NCBI RefSeq assembly: GCF_014323665.1 | Contig: NZ_JABVEB010000025.1 | Location: 1 to 56,831, forward strand | Length of the DNA: 56,831 nucleotides | Source of the DNA: Actinomadura sp. HBU206391 | Lineage (GTDB): Bacteria > Actinomycetota > Actinomycetes > Streptosporangiales > Streptosporangiaceae | Direction of reading: 5' to 3' | Shown here: positions 15,833 through 25,554 of the stretch, piece after piece | Numbering within the stretch: position 1 is the stretch's first letter | Layout: the number at the start of each line of letters is the position of its first letter | Position numbers and translations under genes: made by a program | Notes under the pieces: generated by a model | Seen by the model: only the letters and a program-made list of their open reading frames with translations | Database searches by the model: none | Told to the model about the DNA's origin: nothing

Positions 15833-17548
15833 ATGAGTGCCAACATCGAACCGCAGGAGCCCGCCGGACTCCAGGGTGCACCGGTCGCCAAGGGCAGTTG
15901 CTGCGGAGTCAGCGCCTGCTGCACCGATACCGAGCAGTCCCAGGACCCCGCGGTGACCGTGCTGGATGCCAAGGCCGACGCCGGCTGCGGCTGTGTCGAG
16001 GACGCCGCCGCCGATGGGCTGCCTGTTGTGGTGATCGGCGCCGGGCCGATCGGGCTGGCCGCCGCAGCGCACCTGGCCGAACGCGGCCTGGACTTCACGG
16101 TCCTGGAGGCCGGTCCCCAGGTCGGGGCGGCGATATCGCAGTGGGGGCACGTCCGGCTGTTCTCGCCGTGGCGGTACAACACCGACTCCGCCGCCCGCCG
16201 CCTGCTGAACAAGACAGGCTGGACACCGCCGCCGACCGAGGTGCTGCCGACCGGCGCCGAGCTGGTACGCGACTACCTGGCCCCGCTCGCCACATTGCCC
16301 GAACTGGCCGGCCGGATCCGCACCGACACCACGGTCATCGCGGTCTCCCGGCACGGCGTGGACGCCACCCGCACCGTGGGGCGCGATGAGCGGCCGCTGC
16401 TGGTGCGCACCGTGGACGCCGACGGTGCCGTCCGCGATATCCAGGCCCGGGCCGTGATCGACGCCTCGGGCACCTGGGGGCACGGCAACCCGCTGGGGCA
16501 CTCGGGTCTGTCCGCGCCGGGGGAGGAGCAGGCCGCGTCCCACCTCACCGGCCCGCTGCCCGACGTGCTCGGCCGTGACCGTGTCCGGTTCGCCGGGAAG
16601 CACTCCCTGGTGGTGGGTATGGGCCACTCGGCCGCCAATACCTTGCTTGCCCTGGCCGAACTCGCCCGGACCGAACCCGGCACCCACATCACCTGGGCGG
16701 TGCGCGGCGCCTCGGCCGCGCGGCTGTACGGCGGCGGCGACGCCGATGGCCTGCCCGCCCGCGGCGCTCTGGGTACTCGGCTGAAGGAGGCGGTGAACTC
16801 AGGTGCGATCACTCTGGTCCGCAACTTCACCATCACCGCCTTGAACGCCCCCGACGGCGGCCCGGCCGCCGGGCCCGTCCAGGTCACCGGCTCCACCCCC
16901 GACGGCAACCAGGTCCTGACCGCCGACGCGGTGGTGGCGGCGACCGGGTTCCGGCCCGACCTGGACATGCTGCGCGAGGTCCGCGTCGAACTGGACCCGG
17001 CCACCGAGGCGCCGGTCAAGCTCGCCCCGATGATCGACCCCAACTTCCACAGCTGCGGCACCGTCCCGCCGCACGGTGAACGCGACCTGGCCCACCCCGA
17101 GACCGGCTTCTACATTGTCGGGATGAAGAGCTACGGCCGCGCTCCGACCTTCCTCATGGCCACCGGATACGAGCAGGTCCGCTCGGTGGTCGCCGCGCTG
17201 GCCGGCGACAGGGAGGCCGCCGACGCCGTCGAACTCGACCTGCCCCAGACCGGCGTGTGCTCCACCGACCTGATCACCGAAGACATGCTCGGCATCGACC
17301 AGGCCGACGGCTGCGGTACCTCCTGCTCCATCGAGCCCACCGAGCAGACCGCCCAGTCGGTCGCCGAACCCGTCGGCGAACCGGCCCGTGAGGCTGCTTC
17401 CTCCTGCTGCGGCGGTGGCCCGCAGCCGGTCTCGCTCGGCGTGGGCTCCGGGGCAGGCGCCGGGTTCGCCACCGGCCGCCGGCACGGCTACTCCGGTGAC
17501 GCCGAACCCACCGGCACCGAGCTCGCCGCGCCGATGCCTGACCATTGA
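15833..17548 (+). CDS. Flavoprotein monooxygenase-like protein with Cys-cluster tails
   Basis: A 571-aa protein, preceded by AAGGAGA. The core (about 63-460) is a group B monooxygenase-like fold: GAGPIGLAAAAH for FAD, VVGMGHSAAN for NAD(P)H and ATGFRPDLDM. Both ends carry cysteine clusters: residues 23-54 have CC-x4-CC and CGC, and the last 110 residues have GVC, GCGTSC and SSCCGGG. These tails are absent from ordinary members and look like soft-metal binding elements. It sits in the arsR6-controlled operon between the Cys-rich peptide and an MFS exporter, so an arsenical substrate is likely but inferred. Confidence 0.82.
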   Translation: MSANIEPQEPAGLQGAPVAKGSCCGVSACCTDTEQSQDPAVTVLDAKADAGCGCVEDAAADGLPVVVIGAGPIGLAAAAHLAERGLDFTVLEAGPQVGAAISQWGHVRLFSPWRYNTDSAARRLLNKTGWTPPPTEVLPTGAELVRDYLAPLATLPELAGRIRTDTTVIAVSRHGVDATRTVGRDERPLLVRTVDADGAVRDIQARAVIDASGTWGHGNPLGHSGLSAPGEEQAASHLTGPLPDVLGRDRVRFAGKHSLVVGMGHSAANTLLALAELARTEPGTHITWAVRGASAARLYGGGDADGLPARGALGTRLKEAVNSGAITLVRNFTITALNAPDGGPAAGPVQVTGSTPDGNQVLTADAVVAATGFRPDLDMLREVRVELDPATEAPVKLAPMIDPNFHSCGTVPPHGERDLAHPETGFYIVGMKSYGRAPTFLMATGYEQVRSVVAALAGDREAADAVELDLPQTGVCSTDLITEDMLGIDQADGCGTSCSIEPTEQTAQSVAEPVGEPAREAASSCCGGGPQPVSLGVGSGAGAGFATGRRHGYSGDAEPTGTELAAPMPDH

Positions 17549-18795
17549 GTTCGGACACACCCACGCAGGTACCGGCGGCGCCCCAGGCCGCCGGTACCTC
17601 CCGCAGTGACCGCCCACTGGTGGGCACAGTCCTGGCGGCGCTGTGCGTCACCGAGATCACCAGCTGGGGCGTGTTGTACTACGCCTTCCCTGTACTCGCT
17701 CCGGCCATCACCCGCGACACCGGATGGTCCGCCACAGCCACCACCGCCGCGTTCTCCGCCGCGCTAGTACTGGCCGCGATCGGCGGCATCCCGCTCGGCC
17801 GCGTCCTCGACCGGCGCGGCCCCCGGACCGTCATGACCACCGGCTCCGTCGTGGCCACCGCCGCTGTCGCCGGCGTGGCCCTCGCCCCGAACCTGTGGTG
17901 GTTCACGGCCGCATGGCTGCTGGCCGGAGCCGCCATGGCCGCGGTGCTCTACCAGCCCGCGTTCGCCGCCCTCACCCGCTACTACGGGCCGCGCCACGTC
18001 ACCGCCCTGACCACCCTGACCCTCGTCGCAGGGCTGGCCAGTACCGTGTTCGCCCCGCTCACCGACGCCCTCGCCACCCACCTGCCCTGGCGCGGCGTCT
18101 ATCTCGTACTTGCTGCCGTCCTCGCCGTTCTGACCATCCCGCTGCACGCCTTCGCGCTGCGCCGATCCTGGCCACCGGTCCGCCCTGACCTCCACGTTAA
18201 AAGTGCCGGCGGTGCGGTGAAGGACGTGCTTCGCAGTCGCCCGTTCGTCCTGCTGACGGCAGCGCTGACCTTGTCGGCGTTCGCCATGTTCGCGGTGTTG
18301 ACCAACCTCATCCCGCTGCTCATCGAGCGCGGCGCCAGCGCCACCACCGCTGCCTGGGCGCTGGGACTGGGCGGGTTGGGCCAGGTCGCCGGCCGCCTCG
18401 GCTACAGCACGCTGGTTCGTCGCACCACAGTCCGCGCCCGCACCGTCTGGATCCTGGCGCTCTCGACGACCACCACCGCGACCCTCGCCGTCCTCCCCGG
18501 CCCGGTCACGCTCCTCATCGCCGTCGCCGTCCTAGCAGGCACGACCCGGGGAATCGCCACCCTGCTGCAGGCCACCGCCATCTCCGACCGGTGGGGCACC
18601 ACCTCCTACGGCGCGCTATCGGGCATCCTGGCCGCGCCCATCACCACCGCCGGCGCCCTGGCCCCCTGGGCGGGCGCCGCACTCGCCGCCAGCCTCGGCG
18701 GCTACCCCCACCTGTTCACCGCACTCACCGCCGCGGCCGCCCTCGCCGCGGTCTTGGCCGTAGGCAGCGTCCCAGCACGCCGCCGACCCGCCTGA
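17545..18795 (+). CDS. MFS transporter of the arsR6 operon
   Basis: A 416-aa, 12-helix major facilitator. The start is the TTG overlapping the flavoprotein stop (TTGA), so it is translationally coupled. The motif-A-like loop GRVLDRRGPRTVM follows helix 2. Coupling to a flavoprotein that probably modifies an arsenical suggests it exports that product. It is not the typical ArsJ context, since no GAPDH-like gene is adjacent. A homologous fragment occurs at 10851-11033. Confidence 0.85.
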   Translation: MSSDTPTQVPAAPQAAGTSRSDRPLVGTVLAALCVTEITSWGVLYYAFPVLAPAITRDTGWSATATTAAFSAALVLAAIGGIPLGRVLDRRGPRTVMTTGSVVATAAVAGVALAPNLWWFTAAWLLAGAAMAAVLYQPAFAALTRYYGPRHVTALTTLTLVAGLASTVFAPLTDALATHLPWRGVYLVLAAVLAVLTIPLHAFALRRSWPPVRPDLHVKSAGGAVKDVLRSRPFVLLTAALTLSAFAMFAVLTNLIPLLIERGASATTAAWALGLGGLGQVAGRLGYSTLVRRTTVRARTVWILALSTTTTATLAVLPGPVTLLIAVAVLAGTTRGIATLLQATAISDRWGTTSYGALSGILAAPITTAGALAPWAGAALAASLGGYPHLFTALTAAAALAAVLAVGSVPARRRPA

Positions 18796-18869
18796 CCCCA
18801 GGGTGCGCCCGCACACCGATCAAAGGCAGGTGGGTGCTGGTCAGGAGTTCGCCGGCCGCCCCACGCAAA

Positions 18870-18906
18870 GAGTGCGGGGAACCCCGCCTGAGGGTTTCCC
18901 GCACTC
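18870..18906. terminator. Bidirectional terminator between MFS and mmpL
   Basis: A 15-bp stem (GAGTGCGGGGAACCC with one G-U pairing) and 7-base loop lie between the convergent MFS and MmpL genes. Confidence 0.85.
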
Positions 18907-18921
18907 CGACTCGAGGAAGGA

Positions 18922-21138
18922 TCAGACTCTGGCCGCTTCCTCGACGCCGGCCTGTGGAGCCGAAGTCGCCTTCGGTGCCCGGCGTCCGGGCATCCACCAG
19001 TTGGCCTTGCCGAACAGCTCCATCACCGCGGGGACGAGGACCATCCGGATGATGGTGGCGTCGATGAGCACGGCGACGGCCATGCCCAGACCTCCCTGCT
19101 TGACCGCGACGTCGGGGCCGAGCAGGGAGGTCGTGAAGACGGCGATCATGATGGCGGCCGCGGCCGTGATGACCTTGGCGGTCCGCGCCAGCCCGAGAGT
19201 GACGGCCCTCCGGGTGTCGCCGGTGCGCTCGTACTCCTCACGGACCCGCGAGATCAGGAAGACCTCGTAGTCCATGGACAGGCCGAACAGGACCGGGAAC
19301 ATCATCATCGGCACCCAGGTCGTGATCGGCATTTCGGTGGGGAAACCGAGGGCCGAGCCGAGCCATCCCCACTGCACGACCGCGACGAGCACGCCGTAGG
19401 CGGCGCCGATCGACAGCAGGTTCATCACGGCGGCCTGCAGCGCGATCGTGATCGACCGGACCAGCGCGATCAGCAGCACCACGGACATCGCGATGACGAC
19501 CGCGATCATCAGGGGCAGGCGCGAGCCGACCTCGTCGGCGAAGTCGATCGTGCTGGCGTTCGGGCCGCCGACGTAGACCCCTTCGCCGCCGGGTGCCTTG
19601 GGCAGCACGTCGTCGCGGAGCTCGTGCACCAGGTCCGCGGTCGCCTCGTCCTGGTATCCGGTCTTGGGGAAGGCCATGAAGGTGGCGGCCTGCCCGTCCT
19701 TGCTGATCCGAGACTGCGTGGCGTAGGCGATGCCCTCGGTCTTGCCGACCGCTTCGACGACGGGACGCAGATCGGCGTCCTTGGAGTCGACCTCGGTGGC
19801 GAAGATCAGGGGTGCGCCGTAGCCGGGACCGAAGCCCTCGGAGACGATCTTGTGTGAGGTGTAGCTGCTCCTGTCGTGGGGCTGGACACTGGCGTCGGGC
19901 AGGCTCAGCCGCATCGACAGCATGGGGGCGGCCAGCACCAGCAGGACCCCTCCGGCCAGAACCGCGGCGACCAGCGGCCTGCGCTGCACCACGCCTGCCC
20001 AGCGCTCGGCGAGAGTGCGGCGCTCCCGGGACGGGACACCGTCGGCCCTCTGCCGGCGGGACGTGCGGCGGGGCAGGCGCAGCGAGTTGATCTTGTGGCC
20101 GGTGAAGCCCAGGAACGCCGGCAGCAGGGTCACCGCGGCGATCATCGTCACCAGCACGATCACCGACGTGGAGACGGCCACTCCGGTCATCAGCCTCTGT
20201 CCCATGACGATCAGGCCCAGCAACGCGATCACGACGGTCGTGCCGGCGAACAGCACCGCGCGACCTGCGGTGGTGATGGCCTTGACAGTGGCGCTCTCGG
20301 GCTCGTCGCCGTCCTGCAGGCTGTCCTTGTAGCGGGTCAGGATGAACAGTGCGTAGTCGATCCCGACACCGAGCCCGATCATGGCGGCGAGGATCACAGT
20401 GAAATCCGGCGAGGGGACCACGTGCCCCACCAGCTTCATCAGGGCGATGCCAGCGAGGATCGCCATCAGTGCGGTCACGATCGGCAGGCCCATCGCCACC
20501 AGTGACCCGAAGGCGATGAACAAGATCACCGCTGCTGCCAGGACCCCCACGCTCTCGGCCGGACCCTGCGGAGGTGTCTCGGCCTTCTCTGCCCTTTCCC
20601 CGCCCAGCCCCAGCGTCACGCCGTCACCGGAGGCTTCTTTGACCGTGGTCACCAGGGGCTCGACCTCGGCCTTCGTCGCCTCCTTGTCGGTCAGCGGGAT
20701 GGTCGTACGGGCGATACGACGATCCTTCGTCACCAAATTCTCGTCCTGATACGGCGAGGTCACCGGTCCTGTAATGGGTGAGGCGTCCAGATCGGCGAGG
20801 ACCTTCTCGATCTTCTGCCGGGCGGCGGGGTCGTCGATCCCCTTCGCTGCCTTGATCGCAAGGGTCAGCGTGTCCCCTTGCTGCTCGGGGAAGTGCTTCT
20901 CGATCAGAACCTGCGCCTTGGCGGAATCGGAGTCTCCACCGGAGAAGTCATTGTCGGAGGCGGCGCCGTAGCCGAAGCCGGCGAACGCCACGGCGATCAC
21001 GCCGACGATCCAGGTCAGGAGGACCAAGCGGCGGCGGCGGTAACAGAACCGGGCCAGTCCCGCCAGAGCTCCATCCGTATGCCGCCGCCCGGCGGAGCGC
21101 TCGGGCGCTGCCAGGGGGGCATGGTCTGATTCCCTCAT
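18922..21138 (-). CDS. MMPL-family RND transporter
   Basis: A 738-aa membrane protein of the MmpL/actinobacterial RND class. It has two repeats, each with one helix, a large extracytoplasmic loop and about five helices, joined by a basic cytoplasmic linker (RLPRRTSRRQR). The family proton-relay-type segments GLGVGIDYALFILTRYK and FGLSMDYEVFLISRVREEY are present. The start at 21138 has GGAGAGG upstream. Family members export lipids or drugs. The divergent NarL-type two-component system 225 bp away is the probable regulator. Confidence 0.92.
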   Translation of the reverse strand: MRESDHAPLAAPERSAGRRHTDGALAGLARFCYRRRRLVLLTWIVGVIAVAFAGFGYGAASDNDFSGGDSDSAKAQVLIEKHFPEQQGDTLTLAIKAAKGIDDPAARQKIEKVLADLDASPITGPVTSPYQDENLVTKDRRIARTTIPLTDKEATKAEVEPLVTTVKEASGDGVTLGLGGERAEKAETPPQGPAESVGVLAAAVILFIAFGSLVAMGLPIVTALMAILAGIALMKLVGHVVPSPDFTVILAAMIGLGVGIDYALFILTRYKDSLQDGDEPESATVKAITTAGRAVLFAGTTVVIALLGLIVMGQRLMTGVAVSTSVIVLVTMIAAVTLLPAFLGFTGHKINSLRLPRRTSRRQRADGVPSRERRTLAERWAGVVQRRPLVAAVLAGGVLLVLAAPMLSMRLSLPDASVQPHDRSSYTSHKIVSEGFGPGYGAPLIFATEVDSKDADLRPVVEAVGKTEGIAYATQSRISKDGQAATFMAFPKTGYQDEATADLVHELRDDVLPKAPGGEGVYVGGPNASTIDFADEVGSRLPLMIAVVIAMSVVLLIALVRSITIALQAAVMNLLSIGAAYGVLVAVVQWGWLGSALGFPTEMPITTWVPMMMFPVLFGLSMDYEVFLISRVREEYERTGDTRRAVTLGLARTAKVITAAAAIMIAVFTTSLLGPDVAVKQGGLGMAVAVLIDATIIRMVLVPAVMELFGKANWWMPGRRAPKATSAPQAGVEEAARV

Positions 21139-21363
21139 GTCCTCTCCTTTCGTACGTCTCTTTCCGATGGTCTGGTGTCGCTGATCATGGCCGCCGGGGG
21201 CACGGCCGGTCGTCGTGCAGACGGACGCACTTCGCGCTGCCGCCGATGGCGCATCCGGCTGCCGCAGACGCCGCAGGCGCCGCGAAGGTACTGCGTGCGC
21301 GGTAGGCGTCCGCTCGTCCGCGAGCAGGAGTCGCCCGCAGCGACATCCGGCTAAGGTGCGCAT

Positions 21364-22476
21364 ATGGGCACAGATCGGGCCGGTATCAGAGACTGGGCGA
21401 TCGCCGTCTGCGTGGCGGCGATCCTGCTGGTCACCGGGCTGTCCGAGCAGCACTCCGCCACGAACCTCGACCTGCTCGGCTACGCGCTGCTGGTGGCCGG
21501 CGGCCTGGCGCTGGCTGCCGGTCGTCGGGCTCCGGTTCCCGTCCTGGCCGTCACCGGGCTGTGCGCGGTGGGTTACCAGGCGGCCGGTTTCGACGTGCCC
21601 GCCGTGGCGTTCCTGTTCGCGGTGTACGCCGCCGTGCGGGCGGGGCACCGCATCATCACGGTGGCGGCGTCCGTGGCCCTGCTGGCCGCTCTCCCGCTCG
21701 CGGCCCTGGCCTCCCTGCACGACACGGGCGAGGCGTTCGCGCAAGCCCGAGGCGCCCTTGAGCTGGCCTGGCTGATCGCCGCCGGCGCTGCAGGGGAAGC
21801 GCTGCGGCAGGCCGAGAGGCGGGCGGACGAAGCCGAGCGCACCCGGGAGGAGACCGCGCGGCGCCGCGCCGGCGAGGAGCGGCTGCACATCGCGCGGGAG
21901 CTGCACGATTCGCTCACCCACCAGATCTCGGTCATCAAGGTGCAGGCCGAAGTCGCCGTCCACCTGGCCCGCAAGCGCGGCGAACAGGTGCCGGAGGCCC
22001 TGCTGGCGATCCTGGAGGCCGGTCGTGAGGCGAACCGGGAGCTGCGAGCGACCCTGGAGGCGCTGCGCGACGACGACAAGACCCCACCGCACGGTCTCGA
22101 CCACATCCCGGAACTGGTGGAACGGGCCCGTGCGACCGGCCTGGACGCGACGCTGACGATCGACGGGCAACGACACGACATGCCGGCCGCGGTGGGCCGG
22201 ACCGCCTACCGGATCGTTCAGGAGTCGCTCACCAACATCGCCCGTCACGCCGCCGCCGCTACCGCGTCGGTCCAAATCGATTACCAACCGGACACCCTCG
22301 CCATCCGAGTCGATGACGACGGCAAGGCCACCCCCGACACCGCCCCGATGCCCGGCGTCGGACTGCTCGGAATGCGCGAACGAGTCACCGCCCTCGGCGG
22401 TCGCCTGCGCGCGGAACCGCGCGGCGAGGGCGGCTTCACCGTCCAGGCCGAACTCCCGGTGGGCCCAACGTCATGA
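21364..22476 (+). CDS. NarL-type sensor histidine kinase
   Basis: A 370-aa kinase: four to five N-terminal hydrophobic segments (about 12-145) with no large sensor loop, a coiled-coil segment (about 148-172), then the HisKA_3 box ARELHDSLTHQ with phospho-acceptor His181 and a C-terminal HATPase domain (VGLLGMRERV). This DesK-like layout senses membrane or envelope state. It overlaps the response regulator by ATGA and is divergent from mmpL. Confidence 0.92.
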   Translation: MGTDRAGIRDWAIAVCVAAILLVTGLSEQHSATNLDLLGYALLVAGGLALAAGRRAPVPVLAVTGLCAVGYQAAGFDVPAVAFLFAVYAAVRAGHRIITVAASVALLAALPLAALASLHDTGEAFAQARGALELAWLIAAGAAGEALRQAERRADEAERTREETARRRAGEERLHIARELHDSLTHQISVIKVQAEVAVHLARKRGEQVPEALLAILEAGREANRELRATLEALRDDDKTPPHGLDHIPELVERARATGLDATLTIDGQRHDMPAAVGRTAYRIVQESLTNIARHAAAATASVQIDYQPDTLAIRVDDDGKATPDTAPMPGVGLLGMRERVTALGGRLRAEPRGEGGFTVQAELPVGPTS

Positions 22477-23135
22477 TCCGTGTCCTGCTGGTCGACGACC
22501 AGCCGCTCCTTCGCAGCGGATTCCGCGCGCTCCTCGACATCGAAGACGACATCGAGGTGGTGGCCGAGGCCGCCGACGGGAAGCAGGGCCTGGCCCTCAC
22601 CAAGCAACACCTGCCCGACATCGCACTCATCGACATCCAGATGCCGGTCGTCGACGGCATCGAGGCGACCCGGCGCATCGCCGCCGACCCGGCCCTGGCC
22701 GGAGTACACGTCGTCATCCTGACCAACTACGGTTTTGACGAATACGTCTTCGACGCGCTGCTCGCCGGCGCCGCCGGATTCCTCGTCAAGGACATCCAGC
22801 CAGAAGACCTCCTGCACGCCGTACGGGTTGCCGCGCGCGGCGACGCCCTGCTCTCACCGTCGATCACCCGCAAACTGATCGACCGGTACGTCACCCAGCC
22901 GCCCCGCACAGGCGCCGACACAAGGCTGAAAGAGCTGACCAACCGCGAACGCGAAGCCGTCGTCCTGGTCGCGCAGGGCCTGTCCAACGACCAGATCGCC
23001 GACCACATGGTGATCAGCCCACTGACCGCAAAAACCCACATCAACCGGGCCATGACCAAGCTCCACGCCCGCGACCGCGCCCAACTCGTGGTCCTCGCCT
23101 ACGAATCCGGCCTGGTAGCTCCGCACAACCGCTGA
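22473..23135 (+). CDS. NarL/LuxR-type response regulator
   Basis: A 220-aa response regulator with an N-terminal receiver having acceptor Asp54 (ALIDIQMP), acidic pair DD8-9 and Lys in LVKD. A C-terminal LuxR HTH reads LTNREREAVVLVAQGLSNDQIA. It is coupled by a four-base overlap to the kinase and probably controls mmpL. Confidence 0.93.
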   Translation: MIRVLLVDDQPLLRSGFRALLDIEDDIEVVAEAADGKQGLALTKQHLPDIALIDIQMPVVDGIEATRRIAADPALAGVHVVILTNYGFDEYVFDALLAGAAGFLVKDIQPEDLLHAVRVAARGDALLSPSITRKLIDRYVTQPPRTGADTRLKELTNREREAVVLVAQGLSNDQIADHMVISPLTAKTHINRAMTKLHARDRAQLVVLAYESGLVAPHNR

Positions 23136-23332
23136 CATCGACGGCCCGTGCGTGGATATGGACCCGTTTTGGGGTACGTGCCTTCGAGGACGCCGACGAC
23201 CCTGTGCCCGCCCACGCCAGTGGTCACGGCGAGCCCGGTGGAGCGGAGCCGGTCCGCCACCATGGCAGCGGTACCCGGCCGAGGAGAAAGCAGCGTGAAG
23301 CCTCCTGGGCGTGGTTCGCGAGCTTCCGCTGC

Positions 23333-23363
23333 AGGGCCCGCCGTTTCTGCGTCGGCGGGCCCT
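23333..23363. terminator. Hairpin terminator between the response regulator and the I36 gene
   Basis: AGGGCCCGCCG - 9-base loop - CGGCGGGCCCT is a perfect 11-bp stem between convergent genes. The remainder of 23136-23379 holds no recognisable gene. Confidence 0.8.
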
Positions 23364-23379
23364 GGGTTCGGGTCGGTCG

Positions 23380-23883
23380 TCAGGTGATCCAGCTACTACT
23401 GGAGCAGCCGCTGGAGTACACCCACAGATGGGACGAGATGCTGTTCTCCATGCTGATGTCGGTGCGGCCGGTGGTCGAGCTGTAGTAGTAGTTGTCGCCC
23501 AGCCAGTCGGCGTAGAGCTCACCCGGGGCGAGGCAGCCGTAACCGGACTCGTCGCGGTGCTCGGACATGATGTAGAAGGCGACCACGTCCCGGCCGCCGA
23601 GGTAGCCGCTGTTCATCACCGAGGAGGCGTTGTCGTTGTCGCTGCCGCTGAACGCCCCGGAGCCGTCGGCCCAGTTCGCATCGTTGCCCTGGGTTGCGCC
23701 GAGGAGGGTGCCGCCGCAGTTGACGTCTTTCCAGGCGCGCACGTACCCGTCGCGCCCTGGCCACGCGGTGCTGCAGCCCGCCTCCTGCGCGCGCACATTC
23801 TCCGCCTGGGCTGTTGTGGCCGTGCCCGTCAATCCGGCGGCGGCCAGTGCGAGTGCGGCGACAGCCGTTCCCATCTTGTGCAT
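23380..23883 (-). CDS. Secreted peptidase-inhibitor I36-like protein
   Basis: A 167-aa exported protein. ATG at 23883 has AGGAGGAA upstream and leads into a signal peptide (hydrophobic LALAAAGLTG, cleavage after AQA). The mature part has VRAWKDVNCGG, SGSDNDNASSVMNSG and four or more cysteines, matching the small actinobacterial proteins annotated as peptidase inhibitor family I36. It probably acts outside the cell on proteases. It is monocistronic, with the lipoprotein gene 110 bp upstream. Confidence 0.75.
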   Translation of the reverse strand: MHKMGTAVAALALAAAGLTGTATTAQAENVRAQEAGCSTAWPGRDGYVRAWKDVNCGGTLLGATQGNDANWADGSGAFSGSDNDNASSVMNSGYLGGRDVVAFYIMSEHRDESGYGCLAPGELYADWLGDNYYYSSTTGRTDISMENSISSHLWVYSSGCSSSSWIT

Positions 23884-23993
23884 GATTCCTCCTTGTTCGG
23901 ACGCCTCCACGGAGGCGTGCTGATCCGCGGCCGGTCACCGTGGAAGTCTGTGCTCGGCGGATGCGACTGCCGATGGGCCGGGGGCCGGTGCGG

Positions 23994-24905
23994 TCAGGGC
24001 CGGGGGCCGGCGATCTTCTCTGCGCGGGCCAGTGCCGCCCAGTGGAGGCGGCGGTGGGTGGCGAGTTCGTCGCCGTACTCGCCGGTCAGTTTCTCGATGT
24101 AGTGGGCCTGCCGGGCTTGGCCGATGGATTTGAGTGAGGTCTGGCGGGCGCACGTGGCGTCGGCTGCCGCGATCTCGGTCTCGGTCTTGAACGCCTTGTC
24201 GAAGGTTGCGCCGGTCTGCTCCCGGGTCCCCTTGCGCGCCGCTTCGCGGGCTTGGGCCGGGTCGGCATAGGGATGGCCGGCCCGGTGCATGCAGGCCGAC
24301 CAGAGCCGCACAGCCTGCTGGAAGCGCTGGTCGCGCAGTACTTCCGGTACGTACAGGCGACGGAGGTTGTCGGCGACCTTGTCCATGCGGAACCAGGTCG
24401 CAAGATCACCGTAGAGCCGCTTTTGGGCTTGGCTCGCGCAGCCACCCGCACGGCGGCTGATGGTGCCACCGCCGGGGATCTGTGTGGTGAGGACCGGGGC
24501 GTCCGGGCCGCCGTCCAGGGCCTGGTCGTAGGCCCGGCGGCGCTCGCGCGAGAGCGTGCGGGTGTAGGCGCCGTTGGGATTGTTGATCCTGGCCCAGGTG
24601 GCCTTGGCATCGATGCGGCTGCCGTAGCCGTGCTTGCGCGCCCAGGCGACGTCGTCCTGGACGTAGCCGACCGTACGGCTCTCCTCCAAGGTCATCGGCT
24701 CCCAGTCCCAGTAGGAGAAACCCCGCCGATTCATGCAGCCTTTGACCAGCCGCTGTTCAGCGTCGGAGATCCGCAGTTCCTCGGCGCGCGTGAGGTCACG
24801 GTCCGGTGCCGGCGCCGCAGGTCCGCCGTCCGAAGACCCGCAGCCCGTCAGCGCGACGCCGGCGAGAACAGCCGTCGTGGTGAGCGTCGCGAATATGCGC
24901 TGCAT
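23994..24905 (-). CDS. Secreted lipoprotein with CMxxxG repeats
   Basis: A 303-aa lipoprotein: start at 24905 after GAGGAG, then a signal peptide ending in the lipobox LTGC. The mature protein is hydrophilic, with CMNRRGFSYWDW near the N-terminus and CMHRAGHPYADP near residue 200. These resemble Cys-x3-Gly-x4-Asp-Pro motifs in the lipoproteins at 33769 and 39665. Function unknown; it is anchored on the outer face of the membrane. Confidence 0.75.
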   Translation of the reverse strand: MQRIFATLTTTAVLAGVALTGCGSSDGGPAAPAPDRDLTRAEELRISDAEQRLVKGCMNRRGFSYWDWEPMTLEESRTVGYVQDDVAWARKHGYGSRIDAKATWARINNPNGAYTRTLSRERRRAYDQALDGGPDAPVLTTQIPGGGTISRRAGGCASQAQKRLYGDLATWFRMDKVADNLRRLYVPEVLRDQRFQQAVRLWSACMHRAGHPYADPAQAREAARKGTREQTGATFDKAFKTETEIAAADATCARQTSLKSIGQARQAHYIEKLTGEYGDELATHRRLHWAALARAEKIAGPRP

Positions 24906-25318
24906 CGCAAGTGACTCCTCGTTCCTGATCGGCTTGGCTGAGGATCGAAGACCGGATCTCACCGGCTCGCGCAGTGGTAGTTCCTCAAGCAGGGTGCAAG
25001 CCGCGGCCGGGCCTGTCTTCGTGTCCCTTTACCGAGTCGAAAATAGGCGCCGACTCCCCTGAAGGTCGTCACCGTCTGGCGTTATATGTGGTACGCGATC
25101 TGGCGTATTGGTAAGCCGGGGTGCCTGTGCGAGGGTAAAAGCAGGGCGCGGACCCTGAGTGGCGTAAACCGGAGCGAGGCCCATGAAACGTTCGACGCCA
25201 AGTGCGCACGGACGCTATAACCCGAATGAACGACAGGTCACAGCTCGCCGCGGTCGGCTCCCGCCGCATGTGATTTATGACATGTAACCTAATATGACGT
25301 GCCACACGTCCAGTAAGC
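24906..25318. other. Intergenic region with AT-rich divergent promoter DNA
   Basis: No convincing gene is visible. The segment 25255-25300 is AT-richer (TTATGACATGTAACCTAATA) and probably contains promoter elements for the small plus-strand gene that follows. Confidence 0.4.
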
Positions 25319-25519
25319 GTGTCGGAAACTTCTATGCCGCCGGGCCCATCCGGGGAACAGCCGGTCTCGATCCCCGAACCGCTGCCGGAGGCGCCCCCGG
25401 GAGCGTCTCCACAGGGCGCGCGCCGGACGCGCTGGAGGGGACGTGCCACCGTCATCGCCGCGTTGATCGTCGCCGGAATCGCGGCCGTGTCCGCCGGTGC
25501 CATAGCGGTCGGGCCATGA
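25319..25519 (+). CDS. Small proline-rich single-pass membrane protein
   Basis: A 66-aa protein from GTG 25319. It has a Pro/Glu-rich N-terminal half, a basic stretch (RRTRWRGR) and one C-terminal hydrophobic helix (about 45-64), predicting an inside N-terminus and a membrane anchor. It precedes the frame at 25555 and the subtilisin-like gene in the same direction. No family recognised. Confidence 0.4.
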   Translation: MSETSMPPGPSGEQPVSIPEPLPEAPPGASPQGARRTRWRGRATVIAALIVAGIAAVSAGAIAVGP

Positions 25520-25554
25520 GCTGACCCGCAACCCTCCGCTACGGCCTGCTGCCC

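Noticed and set aside
17545..18795. MFS gene as ArsJ
   Set aside because: ArsJ is normally beside a GAPDH-like gene that makes its substrate; none is present here.
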